From: Myxococcota bacterium
GTDB taxonomy: Bacteria; Myxococcota; JAJVIH01
Reading direction: 5' to 3'
NCBI GenBank assembly: GCA_022072125.1
Contig: JAJVIH010000001.1
Location: 30,954 to 94,953 of the forward strand
DNA length: 64,000 nucleotides
In this document: in pieces, positions 45,315 to 54,431 of the stretch
How positions within the stretch are numbered: position 1 is the first letter of the stretch
How the letters are laid out: every line of letters starts with the position of its first letter
Notes under the pieces: generated by a model
Databases searched by the model: none
What the model was told of the DNA's origin: nothing
What the model saw: only the letters and a program-made list of their open reading frames with translations
Position numbers and translations under genes: made by a program

Positions 45315-45494
45315 TTAACCGGTGATCCACCAATTGGAGCCATCGGAAATGATGGTCAGGGAGCCATAGGCGGTATCCAACGACGCCGTTGTCGCTCCAT
45401 CAATGGTGATGGTGTTGGTGCTGCTGGTGATGCGCTTGAATACCAGCACGCGACCGGCATTATCCCCTCCCGCCGCGGGCAGGGTGATGGTCAG
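45315..45494 (-). pseudogene. C-terminal fragment of a phage-tail/adhesin-like protein
   Basis: The minus strand downstream of hflC encodes 59 in-frame codons and a stop: it begins LTITLPAAGGDNAGRVLVF, continues with a TNTITIDGATTASL section and ends TIISDGSNWWITG. This is the typical ending of phage tail-fibre or related trimeric adhesin proteins (a VTLP...GRV.VKR...VTIDG...V.ISDG.NWWI pattern). No start codon or ribosome binding site precedes it; the frame runs back into hflC in another phase. It is therefore a truncated remnant rather than an active gene. Confidence 0.6.
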
Positions 45495-45504
45495 GCATGG
45501 TTTG

Positions 45505-46638
45505 TTACGGCGCCGCGGCGCCCGTTGGCGAGGCGCTGGCTGGAGATGCGCCGCCGGTTCCCGCGGGTGGTTTGGTCAGCGAGTTCTGAATGGTTTTGAT
45601 GCGCGCCAAGGCGTCCTGCGCCTCGCGCAGGCGGCGTGAAAGTTCCACCACTCCGGGGGTTTCATTGGAACCGCGTTTCATCAGATAGCGGTAGTATTCC
45701 GAATTGGTGGTCAGCACCATGCGCGTGGTCTCCCCCATGGTGCGCGCATAGGTCTGCAACGTGCGGTTGAAACTGAAAAAATCCGGATCGAGGTTGGTCG
45801 CCTCGGCGTAAATTTTGGCCGCCTGCGCGTCGCCATCGCCTTCCACCTCGCGGGCGCGCCGCTCGGCCTCTGACTGGATGGTCAATAATTCGCGCTCCAT
45901 GTCGCCGAGAATGCGCGAGCGCTCTCCCTGTCCTTCCGAACGGTAGCGTTCGGCCATTTTGTTGCGTTCGCTGATCATGCGGGCGTACACGTTTTTGCGC
46001 ACCTCCTCCACGTAATTGATGCGCTTGATCCGGACATCGCGCAGTTCGATGCCGTATTCATTGGCGATGATTGGCTGGGCGCGCCGCAGCATATCGTCCA
46101 TGATTTTTTCGCGGCCCCGGGTGATGCGGAATTCCAGGTCCTCGTCCTGCACGCCGCCCATGCCCGTGGCGGATTCATCCATGCGTTGCCGCTCTTCCCG
46201 GATGCGGTTGATGATGGCGCTGCTGGTGTCGCTGCGCACGATTTCAATCAGCCGGTTTTCGGTGATGAATTGCCGCACCACCGAGTCAATCACATCGTCC
46301 AGTCGGGACTGGGCTCCGCGCTCGTCGCCAACGGATTTCATGAATTTGAGCGGATCAATGATGCGCCAGCGCGCGGTGGCGTCCAGCCAGATGAACCGCT
46401 TGTCCTGGGTGGGGATCTCGTTGGTTTCGCCATCCCAGCGGATAAGGCGGCGGTCGAAATAACGGGCGTCCTGCCATGGCGCCTTGAAGTACAGGCCGGG
46501 GTCCTGGATCGCCTTGATGGGCTCGCCGAACTGCGTAACCACCACCTGCCGTGTCTCGCTGACCACGAACAGGGATTCATAGAAAATCCAAATGGTGATG
46601 ACGGCGATGACCAGCCAGAAGATGCGGAAGAGGCTCAT
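45505..46638 (-). CDS. hflC: HflC, SPFH-domain protease modulator
   Basis: Partner of HflK in a membrane cage that surrounds and modulates the FtsH protease. The 377-residue product has one N-terminal membrane helix (IFWLVIAVITIWIF), the SPFH/prohibitin domain (VVVTQFGEPIKAIQDPGLYFK) and a long coiled-coil region (MISERNKMAERYRSEGQG, EAERRAREVEGDGDAQAAKIY). The C-terminal 30 residues are Pro/Ala/Gly-rich. Its start overlaps the hflK stop by four bases. Confidence 0.94.
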   Translation of the reverse strand: MSLFRIFWLVIAVITIWIFYESLFVVSETRQVVVTQFGEPIKAIQDPGLYFKAPWQDARYFDRRLIRWDGETNEIPTQDKRFIWLDATARWRIIDPLKFMKSVGDERGAQSRLDDVIDSVVRQFITENRLIEIVRSDTSSAIINRIREERQRMDESATGMGGVQDEDLEFRITRGREKIMDDMLRRAQPIIANEYGIELRDVRIKRINYVEEVRKNVYARMISERNKMAERYRSEGQGERSRILGDMERELLTIQSEAERRAREVEGDGDAQAAKIYAEATNLDPDFFSFNRTLQTYARTMGETTRMVLTTNSEYYRYLMKRGSNETPGVVELSRRLREAQDALARIKTIQNSLTKPPAGTGGASPASASPTGAAAP

Positions 46639-47699
46639 TTTCCGCCTCCTTCCGCCGGCGCCGGGGATTTGTTGAGATCAAGCAGCGGCAGCAGGCCCTT
46701 CTGGTCCGGGTCCACGATGAAGATTTCCTTCACGCGCGGCAAGACGGCTTCCATGGCCTCGATGTACAGGCGACGGCGGGTGACATCGGGCGCCTTCAGA
46801 TATTCCTCATAGATGCGCAGAAATTTGGACACCTCGCCGGAGGCTTCGTTGATGCGGTTGATGCGATACCCTTCCGCGCGCTGCAAGCGGTTCAAGGCCT
46901 CGCCGCGGGCCAGCGGAATGCGTTTGTTGTATTCGCGCTGCGCCTCGTTGCGCAGTTTCTCACGATCCTGTTCGGCCTTGTTGACTTCGTTGAACGCGGG
47001 GGCGACGGGTTCGGGCGGTTTCACATTCTGCAATTGGACCGTGACGATGTTCACGCCGGTTTTGTAGAGATTCATCTTCTCCTGGAGTTGGGTTTTCACC
47101 GCGTTTTCAATCTCCGCGCGGCCCACGGTCAACACCTGATCCACCGTGCGGTCGCCCAGGACGCTGCGCATGATGGACTCGCTCATGTCGCGCAGGGTTT
47201 TCACCGGCTCGGCGTTCTGGAACAGATACTCGCGCGGATCGGAGATGCGGTACTGCACGACCCATTCGACATCGGCGATGTTGAGATCGCCCGTCAGCAT
47301 CAGCGATTCCGAATTGTGGGATTCCGGCGAGTAGGTGGTCTCCTTGCCGGCGGACTGGGTGCGGAAACCAAACTCCTCCTTGAGCACGCGGCCCGTGGCG
47401 ACCTTTTGAACGCGGTCAATTCCAAAAGGCAGCTTCATGTGGAAGCCCGGATCGGAGATGGAATGAAATTTTCCCAGCCGGAGCACCACGCCCTGCTCCT
47501 CTGGCTGGATGCTGTACCCCGAACTGAAGACCGCGATGATCAGCAACAGGGCTGCCAACCCTCCCGCGATCATCCCGGACAGTCCCTCTGGAACCGGGGG
47601 AAGGCCGGAATCGCCGCCGGATTTCTTCCGTCTGCGCGGTGGGGAGGAAGGCGGAGCGCCGTCTGTTTCGCCGGATTCGCCGTAGGGGTCCCAAGGCAT
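46635..47699 (-). CDS. hflK: HflK, SPFH-domain protease modulator
   Basis: The 354-residue product begins with a cytosolic, Pro/Gly/basic stretch (MPWDPYGESG, PPRRRKKSGG), then a membrane helix near residue 45-62, the SPFH domain (EEQGVVLRLGKFHSISDPGFHMKLPFG) and a coiled coil (NEVNKAEQDREKLRNEAQREYNKR). The N-terminal order is the usual HflK pattern that separates it from HflC. AAGGA precedes the ATG by nine bases. hflK-hflC form a coupled pair, read toward the phage-like relic. Confidence 0.94.
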   Translation of the reverse strand: MPWDPYGESGETDGAPPSSPPRRRKKSGGDSGLPPVPEGLSGMIAGGLAALLLIIAVFSSGYSIQPEEQGVVLRLGKFHSISDPGFHMKLPFGIDRVQKVATGRVLKEEFGFRTQSAGKETTYSPESHNSESLMLTGDLNIADVEWVVQYRISDPREYLFQNAEPVKTLRDMSESIMRSVLGDRTVDQVLTVGRAEIENAVKTQLQEKMNLYKTGVNIVTVQLQNVKPPEPVAPAFNEVNKAEQDREKLRNEAQREYNKRIPLARGEALNRLQRAEGYRINRINEASGEVSKFLRIYEEYLKAPDVTRRRLYIEAMEAVLPRVKEIFIVDPDQKGLLPLLDLNKSPAPAEGGGK

Positions 47700-47732
47700 G
47701 GGCGTGATTCCTTAGAAGGAGTTTACGCCGCC

Positions 47733-47761
47733 TTCTTAAGAACAGCGGATCACCCTGTCAA
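47733..47761 (-). promoter_or_regulatory. Putative hflKC promoter
   Basis: On the minus strand, a perfect -35 TTGACA (47761-47756) is followed after 17 bases by TAAGAA (47738-47733), a weak -10. Predicted start of transcription is about 25 bases before hflK. Confidence 0.45.
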
Positions 47762-47787
47762 GCATGCCCCTGCGGGGAGGGGAAGGA

Positions 47788-48444
47788 TTATCCAGCGGAA
47801 TGATCCGGCGACGGCTGATTGCCCGGGAGCAGGCCATGCAGGCCAAATTCCAGCAGTTCGCTGACGAGATCCTTCACCGAGTGGACAGCGCCCGGCGCGC
47901 CGCCCAGCGTGCGGATCAACACCTCGCGCAACCCGCCGATGATCATTGCGGCGATGACGTTTTCATTGACCGTGCGGATGAATCCATGCTCCGCGCCTTG
48001 GCGCAGCGCCCCCGCCACCATGTCGTGCATATAATCGTAGAACTCGCGGATCATGCGCTCGGTCGGCGGATCAATGCCGCGCTCCTCAAGAAACAGCGCG
48101 CGGGTCATGTCCGGGCTTTGCAGCATGCGCGAGAGCACGCGCTCGAAATTGTCGTGCAGTTCACGCTCCGCCGATCCGCTTTCCGGGTGGACGATCCGCA
48201 CGCAGGCCTTGAGTTCCTCCAGATAACCGCGCAACAGTTCCGCGAACAACGCTTCGCGCGAGGCGAAATACTGGTAAAATGCTCCGCGGGAAAGGCCCGC
48301 CGCCCGGATGACATCGTCCACGGTGGTGTTGGCGTATCCCTGTCCGGCCACCAGACGCGCGGTGGCCGCCAGGATTTCCTCCCGGCGCTGGTTGCGCCGC
48401 CGGGCTGCGCGCAATGAACGTCCGTCTTCCAGCACGCCTTTCAC
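47788..48444 (-). CDS. TetR-family regulator, last gene of the lipid operon
   Basis: The 218-residue product has the N-terminal TetR helix-turn-helix: RREEILAATARLVAGQGYANTTVDDVIRAAGLS then RGAFYQYFASREALF, and a helical ligand-binding C-terminal domain. The start GTG overlaps the plsC stop (GTGA), so it is made with the eleven-gene lipid operon, which suggests that it regulates that operon and senses an acyl-CoA or a pathway product. The 20-base palindrome at 59424-59443 is its likely target. Confidence 0.92.
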   Translation of the reverse strand: MKGVLEDGRSLRAARRRNQRREEILAATARLVAGQGYANTTVDDVIRAAGLSRGAFYQYFASREALFAELLRGYLEELKACVRIVHPESGSAERELHDNFERVLSRMLQSPDMTRALFLEERGIDPPTERMIREFYDYMHDMVAGALRQGAEHGFIRTVNENVIAAMIIGGLREVLIRTLGGAPGAVHSVKDLVSELLEFGLHGLLPGNQPSPDHSAG

Positions 48445-49187
48445 GCGGACGGCCTTTCCGGCGCAACGCCGTTCTCCACCCAGCCGGCGATCACCTGCCG
48501 TGTTTGTTTCGCCAGGTCCGGGATATCTTCAGAGGAGCAGCCTTCTGTTTCGATCTGCGCGCCCAGCAGAACCCGGATGGTCCCGGGCGTGAACCAGTTG
48601 CTGCCCTTGTGATTGATGTCATGGATACCCGCGATCGCCATGGGAACGACCGGCAGGCCCGCATCACGGGCGATGTGGAACACGCCGGTGCGGAACTCCC
48701 TGACCTTGCCGTCGAGCGTGCGGTGCGCTTCCGGAAACGCCAGAATGGACAGCCCCTCGGCGGCGCGGGAGCGCGCGATGGATATGGTTTCGTGGGTGCG
48801 GCCCGTGGTGCGCGGAAACACAGGGATTCCGCCGGTATGTTTCATCACCCATCCGTAACCCGGAATGCGGAAATGCCAGGCGTTCATCATGCCGCAGAAT
48901 GGGGTGGGGATCGCCACGCAGGCGATGTGGCCGTCGAGCACGCTGACATGGTTCTGGCAATACAGGCTGGGCCGGGTGGGATCAAATCCCGGCGCCCGGA
49001 CGATCTCCACGCGGTTGAATCCCAGATACACGCACCAGGACATCAGCTTCGCGGCGATGGGATTGAGTTTGCGGTAGGGCAGAAACGGCATCGTGAAAAG
49101 CACGCAGGCGGATGCGATGAGCATCCAGGCGAAGGATGCGGGCCACATCCAGAATGTCACGGGGATGGTGAGCCATGGCTTGCGCAT
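48441..49187 (-). CDS. PlsC-type lysophospholipid acyltransferase
   Basis: The 248-residue protein has an N-terminal membrane helix (PASFAWMLIASACVLFTMPF), the acyltransferase box NHVSVLD (HX4D) at about residue 79, and FPEAHRT in place of the usual FPEGTRS, then VPMAIAGIHDI. These fit 1-acylglycerol-3-phosphate O-acyltransferases, which acylate lysophosphatidic acid or related lipids in the inner membrane. Starts three bases after the lipid-kinase stop and overlaps the TetR gene. Confidence 0.88.
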   Translation of the reverse strand: MRKPWLTIPVTFWMWPASFAWMLIASACVLFTMPFLPYRKLNPIAAKLMSWCVYLGFNRVEIVRAPGFDPTRPSLYCQNHVSVLDGHIACVAIPTPFCGMMNAWHFRIPGYGWVMKHTGGIPVFPRTTGRTHETISIARSRAAEGLSILAFPEAHRTLDGKVREFRTGVFHIARDAGLPVVPMAIAGIHDINHKGSNWFTPGTIRVLLGAQIETEGCSSEDIPDLAKQTRQVIAGWVENGVAPERPSA

Positions 49188-49190
49188 ATT

Positions 49191-50096
49191 TCACGCCACC
49201 CTGATGTGCAGCGCCGCGGGCAGCACCTTCATGCCGAGCGGACGCAAGGTGACGACCTCTCCATCCACCATCGCGGGGAGCGGGTCTTGGATCATGAAAC
49301 GGATTTCCTTCGCCTGTTGCTGGGACAGCGCCGGGTTGCTGAAATGTGTTCCACGGAAGATTTTTGGAAACGTGGCGAGCAGGGACATGCGTTCCATCGC
49401 GCCGGCGCGGATCACATCGAATGTTCCGTCGCTGGGGTTGGCGTTGGGGGCCATCATCATTTTGCCGCCGGTGAAACGCGAATTATTGATGGACAGAAAC
49501 GTGAGGGGAGCTGAATCCAGCGCGCCTCCATCCACGGTGAAAGGCAGGGGCCGGGGGTGGAGCGAGGCCACGCACGAGACAACCCCCGCCACATACCCGG
49601 CTTCTCCGAGAAATTTGAACCGTTTGTTGGTCAGGTCGCCGACATCGGCCACGAACCCGATGCTGAAGATATTGATGAAATGCAGCGTTCCTTTGTCGTG
49701 TTGCGTTTCGATCACGTCCACGGGTTGTTCGCGGCCCGTGAGCAATGCGCGAAGCGCCCAGCCGTCATCGGCGGGCCCAAAATCACGCAGAAATGAATTG
49801 CCCGTGCCCAGCGGAATCGCCGCCAGCACCGGGGCTTCTTCGCCGGCCGCCGGAAACAATCCGTTGATGATCTCAAACGAGGTTCCATCGCCGCCCATGG
49901 AAATGAATTTGCGGTAACCTTGCGCCCACGCCTCGCGCGCGAACGCCGTGGCGTCGCCCGGCGCGCGGGTGTGGCGTACTTCGGGATTCAGGCCTGCCGA
50001 GCGAATCCGCTCCAGCCGCCGCGGAGCGAGTTTCCCGCAGCGGCCAGCGCCCGCATGCGGATTGACAATGCAGAACCATTTATCCGCCGGGCTCAT
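49191..50096 (-). CDS. Diacylglycerol-kinase-like lipid kinase
   Basis: The 301-residue product belongs to the DAGK catalytic / YegS-LCB5 superfamily: IVNPHAGAGRCGK at residues 10-22, the nucleotide-binding GGDGTSFEIINGL, and PLGTGNSFLRDFG, followed by a beta-rich C-terminal domain. Such enzymes phosphorylate diacylglycerol, sphingoid bases or similar lipid alcohols. In this operon the substrate could be a long-chain alcohol or glycerolipid made upstream. Its ATG overlaps the AMP-ligase stop by four bases. Confidence 0.9.
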   Translation of the reverse strand: MSPADKWFCIVNPHAGAGRCGKLAPRRLERIRSAGLNPEVRHTRAPGDATAFAREAWAQGYRKFISMGGDGTSFEIINGLFPAAGEEAPVLAAIPLGTGNSFLRDFGPADDGWALRALLTGREQPVDVIETQHDKGTLHFINIFSIGFVADVGDLTNKRFKFLGEAGYVAGVVSCVASLHPRPLPFTVDGGALDSAPLTFLSINNSRFTGGKMMMAPNANPSDGTFDVIRAGAMERMSLLATFPKIFRGTHFSNPALSQQQAKEIRFMIQDPLPAMVDGEVVTLRPLGMKVLPAALHIRVA

Positions 50097-51796
50097 ATCG
50101 GACGAAGCGCCTCCTCGCGGGTGAGGGACTCGCGGATTTCGCGGGCCAGCGCCTCTCGCTTGATCTTCATCGAGGCGGTGCGCGGAAATGGCTGGCTCCA
50201 GTTGAGCACGTGGGAGACGCGGCGAAAATCCGCGAGCAGGCGGTTGCGCGAGCGCAGTTCAGTCAGGCCATGGTTGAGATCGGCTCCGGGGCTCCATCGA
50301 ATGGCGATGACAAGTTGTTCGCCGATCATCGAGCCGGCGGGCCATATGTAGCTGTCCGCGAAGATACAGAATTCCTCGGCCCCCGGCAGCCCGGCCAGGC
50401 TGGATTCCACATCCTCCGGATACACGTTTTTTCCGCCCGCGGTGACGATGAGGTTTTTCCGGCGGCCCACCAGATGCAGGTGATCCGACGCATCGAGCCA
50501 TCCCAGATCGCCGGTGCGCAGCCATCCATCCGCCATGGTTTCAGCGGTGAGTTCCGGATTGTTGAGATAGCCGCGCATCAGGTTGGGGCCGCGCGCCCAT
50601 ACCTCGCCCGGGCCGCTGGAATCGGGGGCGTGAATCCGGATTTCCACGCCGGGAATGGGGCGTCCCACCGAGTCGCCGCGCCACGGCGAAAGCCCGTTCA
50701 CCGTCAGCACCGCGCCCGCTTCGGTCAGGCCGTACCCGATCACGACTGGCAGCCCGCGATCATAAAACCAGCGCGCCAGGAACTCGGGGACAAAGGCGCC
50801 GCCGGCGAAGATCAGACGAAGCCTGCCGCCAAATTCATCATGCAGCGGCTTGAGCAGCAGGCGGCTCAAGCCGTGGCTGGGCGTCCGCAGGGTGAGTTCC
50901 CTGTTGATGCGCGCGCCCATGTCGAACAGATCCCGCGCCAGCGGCGAGCGCGACGAAGTTTTCTCCTCGATGCGCCGCTTCAGCGCTTCCAGCAGCAGCG
51001 GCACCGCCGCCATGTGGGTGATTTGATAGTGGCGCAAGGTCCACGCGAGATATTCCGGACGCAGCGTGCGCTGGTGCACGACAGTTCCGCCGGTGAGCAG
51101 CGGGATCAGGAAACCGCTCATGAAGTCAATCGCGTGGTTGGATGGAAGGATGGAGAAGAAGCGGTCGCCGGGACCGAACGGGAACATCTCCGCAAGGGTT
51201 TCCGCCTGCGCGAGATAGGCCCGGTGGGGCATCATGCACCCCTTGGGATCGCCGCCCGCCCCCGAAGAGAACACAATGCACGCCACGTCTTCAGGCTGTT
51301 GTTCCAGGTGGATATCCGGGGTGGAGCGGGGCTCCGCATTCCAATCCCGCGCGCCGGCCGGTAAATCCGGATCGGGAGCAACCACCAGGATTGGGCGCGT
51401 GGACAGATTCGTCAGATGAGGCTCCAGTTCGCGCGCAATCGCGGATTCCGTGATCAGCGCCCGGGCTTCACTGAACGCCAGCAGCTTCGCCTGATCGGCG
51501 GGCGGCAGTTTATAGTCGAGCGGGACCAGCACCGCTCCGCTCCAGATCACGGCGATGGCGCTGACCGGCCAGCGCCACTGGTTGGTCATCAGAATCGCCA
51601 CGCGATCTCCCGGGGCAACGCCATGTTCCCGCAGCAGACCCGTCAGCCGACCTGATTCGCGCCAGACCTCCTGGAAGGTCAATCGCGCCGTTTCCTGGTG
51701 GCGATTGGCTTCGATCAGCGCCACGCGCGGTTTGTGCATGATCAGCGCGTCGCGCAGCGCGTGTCCCAGGTTGGGTATGCGGGCAAGGCCGGGCAT
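50093..51796 (-). CDS. AMP-dependent acyl ligase, second copy
   Basis: The 567-residue ANL-family enzyme would activate a fatty acid as acyl-AMP and pass it to CoA or the neighbouring ACP. The P-loop reads FSSGAGGDPKG, where TSGTTGxPKG is usual. Other blocks are standard: VVIGYGLTEAGAVLTVNG, GWLRTGDLGWLD, RRKNLIVTAGGKNVYPEDVE, and the C-terminal catalytic Lys in TASMKIKRE. It starts two bases after the ACP stop, so the pair is likely to work together. Confidence 0.9.
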   Translation of the reverse strand: MPGLARIPNLGHALRDALIMHKPRVALIEANRHQETARLTFQEVWRESGRLTGLLREHGVAPGDRVAILMTNQWRWPVSAIAVIWSGAVLVPLDYKLPPADQAKLLAFSEARALITESAIARELEPHLTNLSTRPILVVAPDPDLPAGARDWNAEPRSTPDIHLEQQPEDVACIVFSSGAGGDPKGCMMPHRAYLAQAETLAEMFPFGPGDRFFSILPSNHAIDFMSGFLIPLLTGGTVVHQRTLRPEYLAWTLRHYQITHMAAVPLLLEALKRRIEEKTSSRSPLARDLFDMGARINRELTLRTPSHGLSRLLLKPLHDEFGGRLRLIFAGGAFVPEFLARWFYDRGLPVVIGYGLTEAGAVLTVNGLSPWRGDSVGRPIPGVEIRIHAPDSSGPGEVWARGPNLMRGYLNNPELTAETMADGWLRTGDLGWLDASDHLHLVGRRKNLIVTAGGKNVYPEDVESSLAGLPGAEEFCIFADSYIWPAGSMIGEQLVIAIRWSPGADLNHGLTELRSRNRLLADFRRVSHVLNWSQPFPRTASMKIKREALAREIRESLTREEALRPI

Positions 51797-51798
51797 GA

Positions 51799-52032
51799 TC
51801 AGCAGCGCCTCGCGATCACGGCGGCGAGTTCCTCGAAGGTGCGTACGCGCTGAAGTTCGTAGTCTGGAATCTCCACCCCGAATTCATTTTCCAGTTCGGT
51901 GAGCAGTTCGAGCGCGCGCATGCTGTCAATGCGCAAGGCCTCATACATGTCGTCCTGGGGCTTCAGGGCGAGGCGATCGGCGCCAAAACGGGCGGCGGCC
52001 AGGTCGAGCAGGCGGTGAAGAATACGATCCAT
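51799..52032 (-). CDS. Acyl carrier protein
   Basis: A 77-residue acidic four-helix ACP. The phosphopantetheine serine is in EALRIDSMRALELLTELE (DSM instead of the common DSL), and the following NEFGVEIPDYELQRVRTFEEL matches helix 3. It lies between the enoyl-CoA hydratase (3-base gap) and the second AMP ligase (2-base gap). It probably holds the acyl intermediate of this operon rather than serving general fatty acid synthesis, because no ketosynthase or malonyl transferase gene is present nearby. Confidence 0.92.
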   Translation of the reverse strand: MDRILHRLLDLAAARFGADRLALKPQDDMYEALRIDSMRALELLTELENEFGVEIPDYELQRVRTFEELAAVIARRC

Positions 52033-52035
52033 GGT

Positions 52036-52812
52036 CTAACCCAGGTATGGCATTGCGCTGGAATTGTTGACGAAATGCTCCAGCGCTTCGCGCATTCCGG
52101 GGCGCGAGGCCATGAGCAGAAACAGGGCCTTTTCCTCCGCCAGCCGCAACGCGGGAAGTTTTTTGGCGAACGCTTTGGCCTGCGCGCTGGCCCAGGGGTT
52201 GTACTTCATGAGTTGCTCCGCGGTGGAAAGCGCGGCGTTGAGTCCTTCGCCAGCGGGAACAAGCTGGTGCGCAAGTCCGGTTTCCACCGCGCGGGCGGCG
52301 GAGATGCTGCGCCCCGTGAGCAGCAGATCCCGCGCGATGCTGGCGCCGCAATCGCGTTCCAGCCGCGGAATGCCGCCAAAGCCCGGAACGATTCCCAGCC
52401 GCAGTTCGGGAAAGGCGAAGCGCGCCTGTTTTTCCGCGATGCGCAGATCGCAGGTCAGCGCCAGTTCCAGCCCGCCGCCAAAACACACGCCATGAATCAC
52501 CGCGATGGTGGGGAAGGGCGCCATGTCCAGCCAGTCCATCACCCGGTGAATGCGCCAGATAAACGACGCCAGCCGCGGCGCCGCGCGCAGGCGGGATACA
52601 TTTTGCAAGCCACGATGCAATTCGCGGAGGTCCGCGCCGGCGCAGAATCCCCGCGCCGCCGTGCTGCGCAGGATCATGACGCGCGGACGCAAATCATCCG
52701 CGGCGCGCACCAAGCCCTCCAGCGCCGTGAGCATATCCGCGCCGATTTCGTTGCAGGGCTCGCGGCCGAGCGTCACATCCATGATCCCATCGCGGATGGT
52801 CCAGGCGATCAC
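52036..52812 (-). CDS. Enoyl-CoA hydratase/isomerase family protein
   Basis: The 258-residue crotonase-fold protein keeps the oxyanion and catalytic parts: AGADLRELH, HGVCFGGGLELALTCDL and FAFPELRLGIVPGFGG. Both glutamates that act in hydratases (GGGLEL and FPEL) are present, so hydration or dehydration of an enoyl-thioester is plausible. The GTG start overlaps the first AMP ligase stop by four bases. Confidence 0.9.
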   Translation of the reverse strand: MIAWTIRDGIMDVTLGREPCNEIGADMLTALEGLVRAADDLRPRVMILRSTAARGFCAGADLRELHRGLQNVSRLRAAPRLASFIWRIHRVMDWLDMAPFPTIAVIHGVCFGGGLELALTCDLRIAEKQARFAFPELRLGIVPGFGGIPRLERDCGASIARDLLLTGRSISAARAVETGLAHQLVPAGEGLNAALSTAEQLMKYNPWASAQAKAFAKKLPALRLAEEKALFLLMASRPGMREALEHFVNNSSAMPYLG

Positions 52813-54431
52813 CGGTAAATCTCCGCGATCTCATTGGCGAACCGTTGTTCGATGGCCCGCCGTTTCAGCTTCTGGTTGGCGGTGAGCAGGCCATTGTCCG
52901 GCGTGAAGGCTTCATCAACCCGCACGGCTTTGCGGATGCGTTTGTAATGCGGAAGTTCGCTATTGAGGCGCTCCACCGCCAGGTCCGCCTGCGCGGGATC
53001 GGCCTTGGTGTAAATCGCCGCGAGAAATGGTTTTCCGTGGCCCACGATCACCGCATGTTCGATCTCCGGGCACAGTTCCTTCAGGCGCTGCTCCAGCGGC
53101 TCGGGGGCGATATTGTGGCCGGATTCGGGAATCACCAGATTCTTGAGCCGTCCAATGATTTTCAGGTTGCCCGCCGCGTCAATCTCCGCCTGGTCGCCAG
53201 TGCGGAACCAGCCATCTTCAATGGCCGCGCGGGTGGCGTCCGGTTTTTTCCAGTAGCCTTCAAAAATATTCGGCCCCCGCACCAGCAATTCGCCCTGCTC
53301 GTCGGTGCGCATCTGCACGCCATCCATCGCCCGGCCCACCTTGCCGGGTTCGACCGCGCCCATTTTGTCCATGGTGACGATCGCGGTGGTTTCAGTCAGT
53401 CCGTAGACCTGCAGCACCGGTACGCCAATCATGGAAAACCAGTGCTGGGTGTCTTCGCTGAGCGGCGCCGAACCGCAAATCAGAAACCGGAGATTGGGGC
53501 TGATCCCCGCGCGGATTTTGGGCAGCACGATCCGCTCCACGATTTTCCATAGGACGCCGTCGAACCCGTTTTCCGGCGGCCGGCGCTCGCGGAACCATGC
53601 GCCGCGCGCCCGGCGGTAGAGATACCAGACTGCGCCGCCCCGTTCGCTCAACTTGTTTTCCACGCCGTTGCGCACGCGCTCCAGCAGAGCCGGCACATTC
53701 AGGAAATACTGGGGTTGCGCGGCTCCAATCTCCTGAACGAGGTTATTGAGATCGGTTGAGAGACAGAGCGGGCTGCGGCGATAAAGCTGCATCCACAATA
53801 CGATCCGGGAACCGGCGAAACAGAAGGGCAGGTAATGGAACATGCGGTCATTTTCGCCGCTGGTTCCCGCGGTTTCCTGGATGGCTTTGGTGACGCGCGG
53901 CAACATGAAATCCACGTTGGCGCAGGTATAGGGAACACCCTTGGCTTCGCCGCTGGTTCCGGAGGTGTAGATCAGCGTGACCACGGTTTCCGGAGCATGC
54001 TGAAATGGCGGGGCGTCGCAGGGCTGCGATGCGAAGAGATCGCTGAAACGGATGATCTCGCATCCATCCCAGTGATCGCGGATGGCGTCTTCCTCGTTCC
54101 TGCCGGCGCAGATGAGCAGCCTGGGCTCGCAGTCGCGCAGCATGGCGGCCAGTTCCGCGGGAGCCTGGCGGGAATAGAGCGGCACGCAAATATGTCCGGA
54201 GGCCATGATCGCCAGATCGGCCGCGGCCCACATGGCGGAATTGGGCGCCAGCAACGCGATGCGGTCGCCGGGGTGCAGTTTGCGCCCGGCGAAACCCTGC
54301 CGGGCCCGCGCTATCCAGTCGAGGATTTGCTGGCCGCCGTAAGGCTCGCTGCGCTGGCCGTGAAATTCAAAAAACACCGGCGCCGCGGCGTTGCGCTGCA
54401 GATTGGCCAGAATGGCGGAGATGAAGTTCAC
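52809..54431 (-). CDS. AMP-dependent acyl ligase, first copy
   Basis: The 540-residue ANL-family long-chain acyl ligase has YTSGTSGEAKGVPYT (near residue 155-170), VYGLTETTAIVTMDKMG, GWFRTGDQAEID, LKNLVIPESGHNIAPEP and the C-terminal Lys in TANQKLKRR. It resembles long-chain fatty acid-CoA ligases more than its operon partner does. The GTG start overlaps the stop of the pyruvyl-transferase gene. Two ligases in one operon suggest two different acyl chains or acids. Confidence 0.92.
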   Translation of the reverse strand: MNFISAILANLQRNAAAPVFFEFHGQRSEPYGGQQILDWIARARQGFAGRKLHPGDRIALLAPNSAMWAAADLAIMASGHICVPLYSRQAPAELAAMLRDCEPRLLICAGRNEEDAIRDHWDGCEIIRFSDLFASQPCDAPPFQHAPETVVTLIYTSGTSGEAKGVPYTCANVDFMLPRVTKAIQETAGTSGENDRMFHYLPFCFAGSRIVLWMQLYRRSPLCLSTDLNNLVQEIGAAQPQYFLNVPALLERVRNGVENKLSERGGAVWYLYRRARGAWFRERRPPENGFDGVLWKIVERIVLPKIRAGISPNLRFLICGSAPLSEDTQHWFSMIGVPVLQVYGLTETTAIVTMDKMGAVEPGKVGRAMDGVQMRTDEQGELLVRGPNIFEGYWKKPDATRAAIEDGWFRTGDQAEIDAAGNLKIIGRLKNLVIPESGHNIAPEPLEQRLKELCPEIEHAVIVGHGKPFLAAIYTKADPAQADLAVERLNSELPHYKRIRKAVRVDEAFTPDNGLLTANQKLKRRAIEQRFANEIAEIYR

